From Saprospirales bacterium (GTDB lineage: Bacteria > Bacteroidota > Bacteroidia > Chitinophagales > Saprospiraceae): a stretch of DNA of 64,000 nt. A model generated the notes under the pieces. It was not told the DNA's origin. It saw only the letters and a program-made list of their open reading frames with translations, and did not search any database. Below, piece by piece: positions 39,068-48,197 of the stretch (position 1 is the stretch's first letter; each line of letters starts with the position of its first letter). The position numbers were made by a program, and so were the translations under genes. Location: contig RECS01000105.1 of NCBI GenBank assembly GCA_007693915.1, positions 1 to 64,000 of the forward strand, given 5' to 3'.

Positions 39068-40165
39068 ATGCCGAATAGGAAATTCATCAAATGGTTTTTT
39101 ATGTCAGCCCTTCTTGGAGGTTGGCTTTTTTATTTTTTCCCATTTTTTACTGATTCAATTTATGGCGCATGGATTTTTCCATCTATCAGATTATTCTTCA
39201 ATACCCTGTCCTTTGTATCGCCCCTCCCCCTTATTTATTTTTTTATTCTTTGGTGCGTCGCTTTACTAGGTAGCTATATTAAAAATAAGTCCTTTTTTAT
39301 GCATTCCTCTGTTAGTAAAAATATTTTGAAAGTGGGTTCCGATTTATTATATTTTATATTATTTATCGTTGCTACATTTTATTGGGCGTGGGGAATGAAC
39401 TACTTCAGAACATCTGAAGCAGCTCGGTTTCAATTAGAAGTTGGAGCAATAGAACAGTATCGTTTGAAAGAATGGATATTGAGTTGGACTGAAAAAGTCA
39501 ACAATAGTAGATTTCTTTTGCATTTTGATGATGACGATGAAATTAGGAATTATCTTACACAAATTGATTTAAACTCTGATTTAGAGAAAAGCTTTTATGA
39601 ACTGAAAAACTTCCATGATTTAACTTCATTTCGTCATATACCAGTTATGTTGTGGCGCCCCAAAGGACTTTGGCTTAGAAATTCCACCGCGGGGTTTTAT
39701 TTTCCATTTACCGGTGAGGCTACCCTTGATAGTGGTTTGCACCCCTATCAGATTCCATTTACTACAGCTCATGAAATGGCGCATGCTGTTGGCTTTACAG
39801 ATGAAGGCATTTGCAACTTGCTCGCACTTCTCGTTTGTATGTCTGCTGAGGATGAATTCATAAAGTATTCAGGTAAATTAGCACTTTGGAGGTATTTAGC
39901 ACGGGAGGTCAGAAGATTAGATCCAGAATTTTATACCACCATTTTTGAAGAAAAATTATCTGATAAAGTAAAAAACGATTTAAGGGCCATCCACCGAAAT
40001 AGTCAAAAATACCCGGACTGGTTTCCCGGCCTGCAGAGAAGGGTTTATGACACCTATTTAAGGGCTCATGGCGTGAGAGAAGGAATTGCTAGCTATAATG
40101 AGGTTTTAATGTTGGCTGAGTCCTACTTTTATTTATTCAGAGAGCGTGAGAATGATGTCGATTAA
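39068..40165 (+). CDS. DUF3810-family membrane metalloprotease-like protein
   Basis: N-terminal TM segments; FYWAWGMNYFR; PFTTAHEMAHAVGFTDEGICNLLALLVC (HExxH-like). Confidence 0.85.
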   Translation: MPNRKFIKWFFMSALLGGWLFYFFPFFTDSIYGAWIFPSIRLFFNTLSFVSPLPLIYFFILWCVALLGSYIKNKSFFMHSSVSKNILKVGSDLLYFILFIVATFYWAWGMNYFRTSEAARFQLEVGAIEQYRLKEWILSWTEKVNNSRFLLHFDDDDEIRNYLTQIDLNSDLEKSFYELKNFHDLTSFRHIPVMLWRPKGLWLRNSTAGFYFPFTGEATLDSGLHPYQIPFTTAHEMAHAVGFTDEGICNLLALLVCMSAEDEFIKYSGKLALWRYLAREVRRLDPEFYTTIFEEKLSDKVKNDLRAIHRNSQKYPDWFPGLQRRVYDTYLRAHGVREGIASYNEVLMLAESYFYLFRERENDVD

Positions 40166-40795
40166 GTTGGTATTCAGAAGTGATATGGCTTGCTTCTTAT
40201 TGTCAAGTAAATTTGCTTCAACTTCATTTTTTGCTAATGTAGCCCTGATCGAAAGGAAATTTATTTTTTCCATTATCGCTACAAAAAAGACTGCACTATT
40301 GTCCTTTGTGAGCAATAAAGATGCCCCATGATTTTTACTCAAAGTTTTTATTGCTTTTTTTTCTAATCGTCCTGAATTCAGTGTGATGCTAACAGCAAGA
40401 GGCAAAAATTGACCTGTTTGGGGGTTTTTAAATTGGTCATTTTCAAAGGGTAATTCAGAATGACTATTTGCATCAATTAATTCAGACAAGTTTCTATCAA
40501 TTATTTTCTCACTAAAAAAAATATCATTGGATACTTGATATACTTTTGCTTCTTCCAACTCTCCACTTAATCTAATTGCTAATCCGCTATGAATAAAAAA
40601 GTCTGTCGATTGGTGCTGAAAGTAGCGGGTCAATGCATAGGTTGTCCTTAAAATATCTTCACCCGTAATGAGGATTTGAATTTCCAAGCTTTTAAACCTA
40701 AAGTGAAAAGGTTTTATTTGTTGAGCCTGATTCTGTAAAAAAGTGATTAATGCACTAACTTCTTCAAATTTTGCGGCGGCAATGGCTAATTTCAT
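40133..40795 (-). CDS. Nucleoside phosphorylase-fold protein, futalosine hydrolase (MqnB)-like, apparently catalytically degenerate
   Basis: LAIAAAKFEEVSALI, ILITGEDILRTTYALTRYF, DFFIHSGLAIRLSGELEEAKVYQVSNDIFFSE, FFVAIMEKINFLSIRATLAK. The expected E-x-M-E is missing. Confidence 0.6.
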   Translation of the reverse strand: MKLAIAAAKFEEVSALITFLQNQAQQIKPFHFRFKSLEIQILITGEDILRTTYALTRYFQHQSTDFFIHSGLAIRLSGELEEAKVYQVSNDIFFSEKIIDRNLSELIDANSHSELPFENDQFKNPQTGQFLPLAVSITLNSGRLEKKAIKTLSKNHGASLLLTKDNSAVFFVAIMEKINFLSIRATLAKNEVEANLLDNKKQAISLLNTNLIDIILTLSE

Positions 40796-41605
40796 TTAAT
40801 AGTTTTTCTGATATGAAAATCCGGCAGAAGGACTAAATCCCAATGGCTGATGATAGGCTGCTGCTGATTGAATCTGCCATTCTGAAAGATTAAATAGAAC
40901 TCCAAATGAAACTGAAGAAGGCGTTGTAATCGTACCTAATATAATAGTGATGGAAGGATGGATATGATAATGGATAGCTGCCTTAAAACCAATATCATAA
41001 TCTATGTCTTTTACCAATCCCCCTCCTAAAACTAATTGATCAGATATTCGCCATTCCAGATCAATATTGAAAACCGAGGGCAAAGGACTATCCTCATAGA
41101 TTTCAAGACCTAGTGGATTGACGATATGTACTCCTATGCTAAAACCTGAAAATAGGTCATAGATAAATCCTAGTCTAAAGGACAGTTGATTAGCTTGACC
41201 GTAATTACTAATACTCATTTGATACCAATCTATTTGAGCACCTAAACTAAAGTCAGGTCCCATTTTCATCCCGTAGGTAAGCCCGATTCGATTTTGTCTG
41301 AATTCCTCAATTCCATAAGTATTGAAATTAATACCCACTGCTGAAAAATCACCCGCAGGTAATGCGAGGGCAAGACCAACATTGTGGAAGTCTGGTAGTA
41401 AAAAAGTTTGTTCTGCATATGCTGCGGCTGAAAAGCCGCGGACCTCACTAAGGCCTGCCTGATTAGCAAATGAGGACTGTATGTTTTTGTTAGTATAGGA
41501 CCAGCCGGAAGATGCTCTTCCACTAACTGGCATGGATTCAATTTGTGCCATTGCTTCCGCACCTATGAAGAATAAAATTAAGACAAAGGGGATCCCGATT
41601 TTCAT
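40796..41605 (-). CDS. Outer membrane protein (PorV/PorQ-like beta barrel)
   Basis: Signal peptide; SFANQAGLSEVRGFSAAAYAEQTFLLPDFHNVGLALALPAG; C-terminal barrel strands. ORF 5' limit is 41641. Confidence 0.65.
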   Translation of the reverse strand: MKIGIPFVLILFFIGAEAMAQIESMPVSGRASSGWSYTNKNIQSSFANQAGLSEVRGFSAAAYAEQTFLLPDFHNVGLALALPAGDFSAVGINFNTYGIEEFRQNRIGLTYGMKMGPDFSLGAQIDWYQMSISNYGQANQLSFRLGFIYDLFSGFSIGVHIVNPLGLEIYEDSPLPSVFNIDLEWRISDQLVLGGGLVKDIDYDIGFKAAIHYHIHPSITIILGTITTPSSVSFGVLFNLSEWQIQSAAAYHQPLGFSPSAGFSYQKNY

Positions 41606-41957
41606 TTTATCAAAATACATTTCAATGCAAAAATAATCCAAAATTTGAAAGTATCAATTAAATGCCATGCATTGGGTTTGGTTTTGCCGTGCAATAAAAG
41701 AAGAATTCAATTCCGGGTTTGAAAGGAATAGGCTGTCAGGACCGGCATCTTTTTTATCCTCACTATAAAAAGTCACATAGTAATTGATAAATCAACCCAA
41801 AACTGAGATTTGAATAGATTTAAAGTGTTGAAAAATAATAAAATATAAAACATTTAAAATTGGTTTATTCAACCTATATTAAATATTTTAACACATTTTA
41901 CATCTCAAATTTTCCCTCGATAAATAATTAGAAGTTTATTGAGTTAAAGCTTTTTAT

Positions 41958-41965
41958 TAGCTTTG
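41958..41965 (+). promoter_or_regulatory. Bacteroidota -7 element TAGCTTTG upstream of topA
   Basis: TAnnTTTG consensus upstream of the ATG at 41997. Confidence 0.5.
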
Positions 41966-41996
41966 CGCTCAAATTCATCTTTCAAATTTACCACAT

Positions 41997-44570
41997 ATGG
42001 CTAAAAACTTACTTATTGTAGAATCACCCGCTAAGGCCAAAACCATTGAAAAATATTTAGGAAAGGATTTTAAAGTAAAATCCAGTTTTGGACATATACG
42101 AGACCTCGATAAAGGCTCGAAGGGTGTTGACATTGAGAATAATTTCAAACCTAAATATGTTATTAGTCCGGATAAAGCCAGAGTGGTTAAAGAATTGAAA
42201 GGGGAGTTAAAAAAAGTTGAAAACGTATGGTTGGCCACGGATGAGGACCGCGAAGGAGAGGCCATTTCTTGGCATCTATGTCAAGTATTGGGATTGGATG
42301 AGAAAACAACACGCAGGATTGTTTTTCGTGAAATCACGAAAAATGCTATTCAGAAGGCTGTTCAAAAACCAGGAAACCTCGATCTCAACCTTGTAGAAGC
42401 ACAACAGGCAAGGAGGATATTAGATCGATTAGTTGGTTTTGATTTGTCAGGCCTTTTGTGGAAAAAGGTTAAAAATAAATTATCAGCAGGTAGGGTGCAA
42501 TCTGTAACGGTAAAGCTAGTAGTTGAAAGGGAAAGAGAAATAAATGATTTTGAGGTAAATAATTTCTATAAACTCGTTGCAATTTTTAATGTTCAGCCGG
42601 ATAAGGGAGAAGTGGTTCAACTGAAGGCTGATTTTTGCAGGAGATTACCCGATGAAAAAACTGCAAGACAGGTCCTTGAAAGCTGCAAAGGGGCGATTTA
42701 TTCTATAACAGACATAGAGCAAAAGCCTTTAAAGAGAAGACCGTCTGCTCCTTTTACTACCTCCACTCTTCAACAGGAGGCCAGTCGCAAGCTTGGTTTT
42801 GCTGTAAAAAGGACCATGATAGCTGCTCAACGGTTATATGAATCAGGTCATATAACGTATATGAGAACGGATTCAACTATTTTGAGTGATACTGCCATTA
42901 AAGCAGCTGCAGCTGTGGTCCATGATCAATTTGGTGCAAAGTATCATCAAGCTAGAAAATTTGCAGGAAAGAAAAAATTAAGTCAGGAGGCTCACGAAGC
43001 GATCAGACCATCTTATATGGACAAGGAATCTGCGGGTTCGGATCGGGATCAGATGCGTTTGTATGAATTGATTTGGAAGAGAACCATTGCATCGCAAATG
43101 GCGGATGCTGAGTTAGAAAAGACTACTGTTAAAATTGATATTTCCACTGTGAAGCAAGATTATTTTCAGGCTACAGGGGAAGTTTTGATGTTTGATGGAT
43201 TTTTAAAGGTATACATGGAATCCAGAGATGATGATGATGACGATGAGAAAAGCGGTATTCTGCCTCCGTTAAAATTAGGACAAGAACTTCCACTTCTGCA
43301 TATGACTGCTACCGAACGCTTTACCAGACCTCCTGCACGATACACAGAGGCATCACTTGTGAAAAAGCTAGAAGAATTAGGCATTGGTCGCCCATCCACT
43401 TATGCACCTACCATCACCAAAATCATGGAACCCGATCGCGGTTATGTGATCAAGGACACAAGACCTGGGGTAGAGAGAAAATTCAACGTATTGGTACTCC
43501 AGGATAATCAACTTAGCGAAAAAGTAGATAATGAAACTACAGGTGCTGTCAGTAACCGACTTTTCCCCACAGATATGGGTATGGTAGTAACTGACTTTTT
43601 GGACAAGTACTTTAAAGTTGTCATGGATTATAGCTTTACTGCTGAGATTGAAAAGCAGTTTGATACAATAGCAGATGGTAAGCTTCAGAGAGGGAAAATG
43701 CTAAAGGACTTTTATGAGGATTTCAATGCTGTTGTCAAAAAAACTGAGGAAGAAGCGGACCGTGAGACAGGAGAGCGAGTATTGGGTACGGATCCCAATA
43801 CAGGGCATTCCGTTTTAGCTCGAATTACCAGATATGGACCAGTCATTCAGATAGGCAGCAAGGAAGAAGTAGGGGAGGAAGGTAAACCTAAATTTGCTTC
43901 TTTGCGTCATAACCAAAGTATTGAGACCATTACTTATGAAGAGGCAATGGAACTATTTAAACTTCCCATGGATCTTGGAGAGTATAAAGATAAACCGGTA
44001 AGTATTGGTGTAGGTCGCTTTGGACCATATGTCAAATGGGGAGATAGTTTTATTTCTTTACCTAAAGGAATTGATCCGCTTACTGTTGATTACGACCAAG
44101 CAATACCTATAATTCAGGAAAAAGAGAGGGCAGACAAACCACTTTTTGAATACAATGGTAAACCTGTAACAAAAGGTAAGGGGCGTTTCGGTCCATTCCT
44201 TAAGTGGGATGGGATGTTTATTAATATTCCGCGAAAATATGACCCAGAAACGATCAGTCAGGAGGAGTCTGTTGAATTGATAAAAGCTAAGATTGAGAAG
44301 GAAAAAAATCGGTACATTCAACGATGGGAAGAGGAGAAAATAGCTCTGGAAAATGGTCGTTGGGGACCCTTTATAAGATATGGAAAAAAGTCAGTCAAAT
44401 TGCCTAAGAAAAAAGATGATTCAAAGTACACACCTGAGGAAGCAGCTGAATTGACCATAGATCAGGTCAAAAAGTTTATTGAAGCGGAAATCCCGGGGGC
44501 CTTTAAGAAAAAAGCTGCTAAGAAAACAGTGAAAAAGCCTACCAAAAAAGCTACAGCTAAGAAGAAGTAA
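41997..44570 (+). CDS. topA: DNA topoisomerase I
   Basis: LLIVESPAKAKTIEKYLG, TDEDREGEAISWHL, ITYMRTDS, ELGIGRPSTYAPTI, Lys-rich tail. Confidence 0.98.
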   Translation: MAKNLLIVESPAKAKTIEKYLGKDFKVKSSFGHIRDLDKGSKGVDIENNFKPKYVISPDKARVVKELKGELKKVENVWLATDEDREGEAISWHLCQVLGLDEKTTRRIVFREITKNAIQKAVQKPGNLDLNLVEAQQARRILDRLVGFDLSGLLWKKVKNKLSAGRVQSVTVKLVVEREREINDFEVNNFYKLVAIFNVQPDKGEVVQLKADFCRRLPDEKTARQVLESCKGAIYSITDIEQKPLKRRPSAPFTTSTLQQEASRKLGFAVKRTMIAAQRLYESGHITYMRTDSTILSDTAIKAAAAVVHDQFGAKYHQARKFAGKKKLSQEAHEAIRPSYMDKESAGSDRDQMRLYELIWKRTIASQMADAELEKTTVKIDISTVKQDYFQATGEVLMFDGFLKVYMESRDDDDDDEKSGILPPLKLGQELPLLHMTATERFTRPPARYTEASLVKKLEELGIGRPSTYAPTITKIMEPDRGYVIKDTRPGVERKFNVLVLQDNQLSEKVDNETTGAVSNRLFPTDMGMVVTDFLDKYFKVVMDYSFTAEIEKQFDTIADGKLQRGKMLKDFYEDFNAVVKKTEEEADRETGERVLGTDPNTGHSVLARITRYGPVIQIGSKEEVGEEGKPKFASLRHNQSIETITYEEAMELFKLPMDLGEYKDKPVSIGVGRFGPYVKWGDSFISLPKGIDPLTVDYDQAIPIIQEKERADKPLFEYNGKPVTKGKGRFGPFLKWDGMFINIPRKYDPETISQEESVELIKAKIEKEKNRYIQRWEEEKIALENGRWGPFIRYGKKSVKLPKKKDDSKYTPEEAAELTIDQVKKFIEAEIPGAFKKKAAKKTVKKPTKKATAKKK

Positions 44571-44593
44571 TTTATCAAGGTATTGAAGAGAAT

Positions 44594-44774
44594 TAGCCCG
44601 GATTATTCACAAAATTTCTACTGCAAAGCCAAACTGTCAGCTATAATAGAAAATGCTCGAAATTTATTATCCTCAAAATTGGGCTACAATTCCTTCGGAT
44701 AAAAATTTCTGCGCTTCCCAATTCTATTGACATTTTTGCTTTTCGAAACGAAATCTCATTAATAATCCGGGTTA
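44594..44774 (-). repeat. MITE-like intergenic element, copy A (about 178 bp, terminal inverted repeats)
   Basis: CCCGGATTATTCACAAAATTTC...GAAATCTCATTAATAATCCGGG ends; reverse complement matches 60421-60598 along its length. Confidence 0.85.
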
Positions 44775-44802
44775 GGAAGTCTTGAATTTTGGAAAGAAGT
44801 AT

Positions 44803-44836
44803 AAAAAAAAGCCGCTTCATTGAAGCGGCTTTTTTA
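44803..44836. terminator. Terminator hairpin GCCGCTTCAttgAAGCGGC
   Basis: GC-rich stem between A8 and T7 tracts, 3' of the DUF3276 gene and downstream of topA. Confidence 0.85.
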
Positions 44837-45223
44837 TTACCAACTCATATCTTCTTTATCGATCGATTCGTCTGAATCGCTAGCTTTGTTTTCATCATCA
44901 TCCTGAGGTATGTAATTTCCTTCATCATCGTATCTGTCTGCAAATTCGTTGTAGTCATAATTTGGCATCAAATCATTCTTGATGTGATTAACAACGTCTT
45001 CTAGGTTTTCAACAAATCGATTGAAATCTTCTTTATAAAGGAATATTTTATGTCTGTTGTAACCATTTCCATCAAAACGTCTGGTGCTCTCAGTTAATGT
45101 GATATAGAAATCATCACCCTTCGTTTGTTTAACATCAAAAAAGTAAGTTCTCTTTTTTCCCGCCCTAACTTTCCTGGAGTAAACTGACTCTTTGTTGTAA
45201 TTATCTTTTTCCACAATTTTCAA
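44837..45223 (-). CDS. DUF3276/PUR-family nucleic-acid-binding protein
   Basis: VYSRKVRAGKKRTYFFDVKQTKGDDFYITLTESTRRFDGNGYNRHKIFLYKEDFNRF. Confidence 0.9.
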   Translation of the reverse strand: MKIVEKDNYNKESVYSRKVRAGKKRTYFFDVKQTKGDDFYITLTESTRRFDGNGYNRHKIFLYKEDFNRFVENLEDVVNHIKNDLMPNYDYNEFADRYDDEGNYIPQDDDENKASDSDESIDKEDMSW

Positions 45224-45316
45224 GTTTAATCAAAAAAATATTATCACTGCAAATGTAATAATAAATGGTTAATTATTAAAAAAAAATAAATATTTGTGTT
45301 TTTAAACTAACATTCC

Positions 45317-47401
45317 TTAATACTCCAAGACTTCCCGAATTGCGATAGCCACTTTTTCTGCATTTGGAATCATAGTTTTTTCCAGAATTTCATTAAGGGG
45401 TATTGCTGGCATATTCTCCGATCCTATGGTTTTTACGGGAGCATCAAGGTGTTTAAAGCAATTCTCTTGAATGCGGGCTGCCACACTTTGAGCGAAAGTG
45501 TTGTTTACCGGCTCCTCAGTGACGACAAGACAGCGATTATTTTTCCGGACAGATTCGTAAATGATACTTTCATCAAGTGGATAAATGGATCTCAGGTCAA
45601 CAATTTCCACCCTACCATTAAATTCTTTAGCGGCATTCATGGCCCAATGCACCCCCATTCCATAAGTGATAATACTAAGCCGGCTATCCTCGATGTTTTT
45701 ATCTGCCATCTGCACATACCGCCCTTTACCGATGGGTACTTTATAGTCTCTTGAAGGCTCAATAGTTCTTGCAGCAAGTGTGCCTGGTACTTTTGACCAG
45801 TACAAGCCCTTATGTTCCAAAATGACTACCGGATTAGGATCTTCATAAGCTGCTTTTATCAATCCCTTCAGATCAGCTCCTGTTGAGGGATAGACCACTT
45901 TTATTCCTCTGATATTAGCCAATACAGATTCTACACTTGATGAGTGATATGGACCTCCACTGCCATAAGCGCCAATTGGCACACGGAGTATCATGCTTAC
46001 CGGATATTTTCCATCGGAAAGAAAACAGGAACGACTGACTTCCGTAAATAATTGATTTAATCCCGGCCAGATGTAATCTGCAAATTGGACCTCGACTATT
46101 GGTTTTAGTCCAACTGCCGACATTCCGACCGTGCTACCTACAATAAAAGCCTCTTGTATTGGTGTATTGAAAACCCGCTCATCTCCGAAAGTTTGAGCAA
46201 GGGTGGCAGCTTCACGAAATACACCACCTAACCTTCCTCCGACGTCCTGACCGTAGAGTAGACATTCTTTGTTATCCTCCATTAACTCTTTTATCGCAAA
46301 AAGCGCACAATCCACCATTACTTTCTCTTCCCCACCTTCAGGTTCACGCGTTCCCGATTCATCCAATACTGGAGTTTTAGCAAAATCATGAGTGAACAAA
46401 TCCTCAGGCTGCGGATCGGGAGCATGTAAAGCTTTTTCGTAATCTGCTGCAACCTTTTCTTTCGCTTCATTTTCTAGAGAGAGAAGGTCTTCTTCACTTA
46501 CTCCAATTTCGTTTAAAAAGCTCCTTAGTTTAGGCCAAGGGTCTCTACTTTTATGTTCTTCTAGATCATCTCTATACCACTCTTTGCGCACTCCTGAAGT
46601 GTGATGATTTAGTAGGGGAACTTTAGCATGTAGTAAAAAAGGTCTTCTTTCTTGCCTGATGATGCTTAGAATTTCTTTTATTTCTTGGTAACACGCCAAA
46701 AAGTCAGTACCATCTATGGTCCTTGCTTCCATTCCTTTGAAACCACTGGCAAATTCGTAGGCATCCTGTGCTCTCGTTTCTGCTGCGTTGGCTGATATAT
46801 CCCATTCATTATCCTGTACAAGGTAAAGTATTGGCAGTTGTCTCAAAGCTGCCATCTGAAAAGCTTCAGATACCTCACCCTCGGTTACGGATGCGTCACC
46901 AAGTGAACAAACCGCAACAGCTTTTTCAGTCATTTCGGGATCAATGAGGCCGACCTGTTCCTGATATTGAAGTCCTAATGCAACGCCCGTAGTCGGAATC
47001 GCTTGCATCCCGGTAGCGGAAGATTGGTGGGGTATTTTGGGCATATCATCGCGCTTTAGAGAGGGATGGGAATAATAGGTTCTCCCTCCGGAAAACGGAT
47101 CATCTTTCTTGGCAAGCAATTGTAGCATCAATTCCCGTGGCTCCATTCCAATGCCGAGTAAGATACTTTCATCTCTATAATAAGGTGATACGAAATCCTG
47201 TGGTAGCAACTGCATCCCCAGCGCCAGCTGAATAGCTTCATGTCCGCGTGAAGTGGCGTGCACATATTTAGAAACTACTTTAAAATTTTCTTCGTAAAGC
47301 TCCGTCATGGATTTAGCTGTGCACATAAGTTTATACGCATGTAATAGTGTATCGAGACTTACTTGTTCCTTTTTGTTGGCAGATTTTACTGTATCAGGCA
47401 T
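45317..47401 (-). CDS. 2-oxoacid dehydrogenase E1 component, fused alpha and beta subunits
   Basis: Alpha part: SPYYRDESILLGIGMEPRELMLQLLAKKDDPFSGGRTYYSHPSLK, GDASVTEGEVSEAFQMAAL. Beta part: LLYGQDVGGRLGGVFREAATLAQTFGDERVFNTPIQEAFIVG. Confidence 0.94.
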   Translation of the reverse strand: MPDTVKSANKKEQVSLDTLLHAYKLMCTAKSMTELYEENFKVVSKYVHATSRGHEAIQLALGMQLLPQDFVSPYYRDESILLGIGMEPRELMLQLLAKKDDPFSGGRTYYSHPSLKRDDMPKIPHQSSATGMQAIPTTGVALGLQYQEQVGLIDPEMTEKAVAVCSLGDASVTEGEVSEAFQMAALRQLPILYLVQDNEWDISANAAETRAQDAYEFASGFKGMEARTIDGTDFLACYQEIKEILSIIRQERRPFLLHAKVPLLNHHTSGVRKEWYRDDLEEHKSRDPWPKLRSFLNEIGVSEEDLLSLENEAKEKVAADYEKALHAPDPQPEDLFTHDFAKTPVLDESGTREPEGGEEKVMVDCALFAIKELMEDNKECLLYGQDVGGRLGGVFREAATLAQTFGDERVFNTPIQEAFIVGSTVGMSAVGLKPIVEVQFADYIWPGLNQLFTEVSRSCFLSDGKYPVSMILRVPIGAYGSGGPYHSSSVESVLANIRGIKVVYPSTGADLKGLIKAAYEDPNPVVILEHKGLYWSKVPGTLAARTIEPSRDYKVPIGKGRYVQMADKNIEDSRLSIITYGMGVHWAMNAAKEFNGRVEIVDLRSIYPLDESIIYESVRKNNRCLVVTEEPVNNTFAQSVAARIQENCFKHLDAPVKTIGSENMPAIPLNEILEKTMIPNAEKVAIAIREVLEY

Positions 47402-47405
47402 GAAT

Positions 47406-48185
47406 TTAATTTTTTCGGTTTTTAAATGCAGCTATTGTTTTTTTGGAAAAATCGGATAAAATGAGTTGACCACTCATTGTTGCCCTTTCCTCAAGTAATT
47501 CTCCCCAGTTTTCAGTTCCTTCCCAGAAAACCTTTTTTAATTTATTCAATGCTTCAGGATTGTAAGATGTTAACTCTTCGATTATGTTATTGATATGCGT
47601 ATCTAGATCTTCCGTTTTTTCAAAAATTTCTGAGTACAAGCCTTTTTCTTTTGCATATTGGGCAGTTTGCCATTGATTTGGACTTAATGCCAAAGTTGAA
47701 AAAGCAGACATACCTGTTTTTCTCGCTACAGCAGGACCGATGACAAAGGGACCGATGCCGACGGCAAGTTCGCTTAAACGAATAGATGCGAATTTAGTGG
47801 CAAAACAATAGTCAGTAGCGGAAAGCAACCCCACTCCACCTCCTACAGCTTTTCCCTGCACTCTTCCAATTACTAATTTCCCACAAGTTCTAATGGCATT
47901 GATGACGTTAGCAAATCCCATAAAAAACTTTTTCCCTGTAACACCATCTTCAATAGCTATCAATTCATCAAAGCTGGCTCCCGCACAAAATGTCCTATTT
48001 CCAGCACTTTTTAACAAAATCAGCACGGTGCCCGGATTCTTGCCTGCATCCAGAATCTGATGACTAAGTTCACTTAATAAGTTTCCCGGAAGTGAATTAT
48101 GTGAAGGGTGATAAAATTCAATCTCAGCTGCAACTCCAAATTGTGTTGTTTTTACGTAGCCTGTACTTTTGATATCTTTACTCAT
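47406..48185 (-). CDS. Enoyl-CoA hydratase/isomerase family protein
   Basis: AGNRTFCAGASFDEL, GRVQGKAVGGGVGLLSATDYCFATKFASIRLSELAVGIGPFV. Confidence 0.92.
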   Translation of the reverse strand: MSKDIKSTGYVKTTQFGVAAEIEFYHPSHNSLPGNLLSELSHQILDAGKNPGTVLILLKSAGNRTFCAGASFDELIAIEDGVTGKKFFMGFANVINAIRTCGKLVIGRVQGKAVGGGVGLLSATDYCFATKFASIRLSELAVGIGPFVIGPAVARKTGMSAFSTLALSPNQWQTAQYAKEKGLYSEIFEKTEDLDTHINNIIEELTSYNPEALNKLKKVFWEGTENWGELLEERATMSGQLILSDFSKKTIAAFKNRKN

Positions 48186-48197
48186 TCTGTTATTTTA

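Noticed and set aside
41640-41990. Minus-strand 40-ish aa reading frame (FINYYVTFYSEDKKDAGPDSLFLSNPELNSSF...)
   Set aside because: No start codon and no recognised homology; not enough to call a gene fragment.
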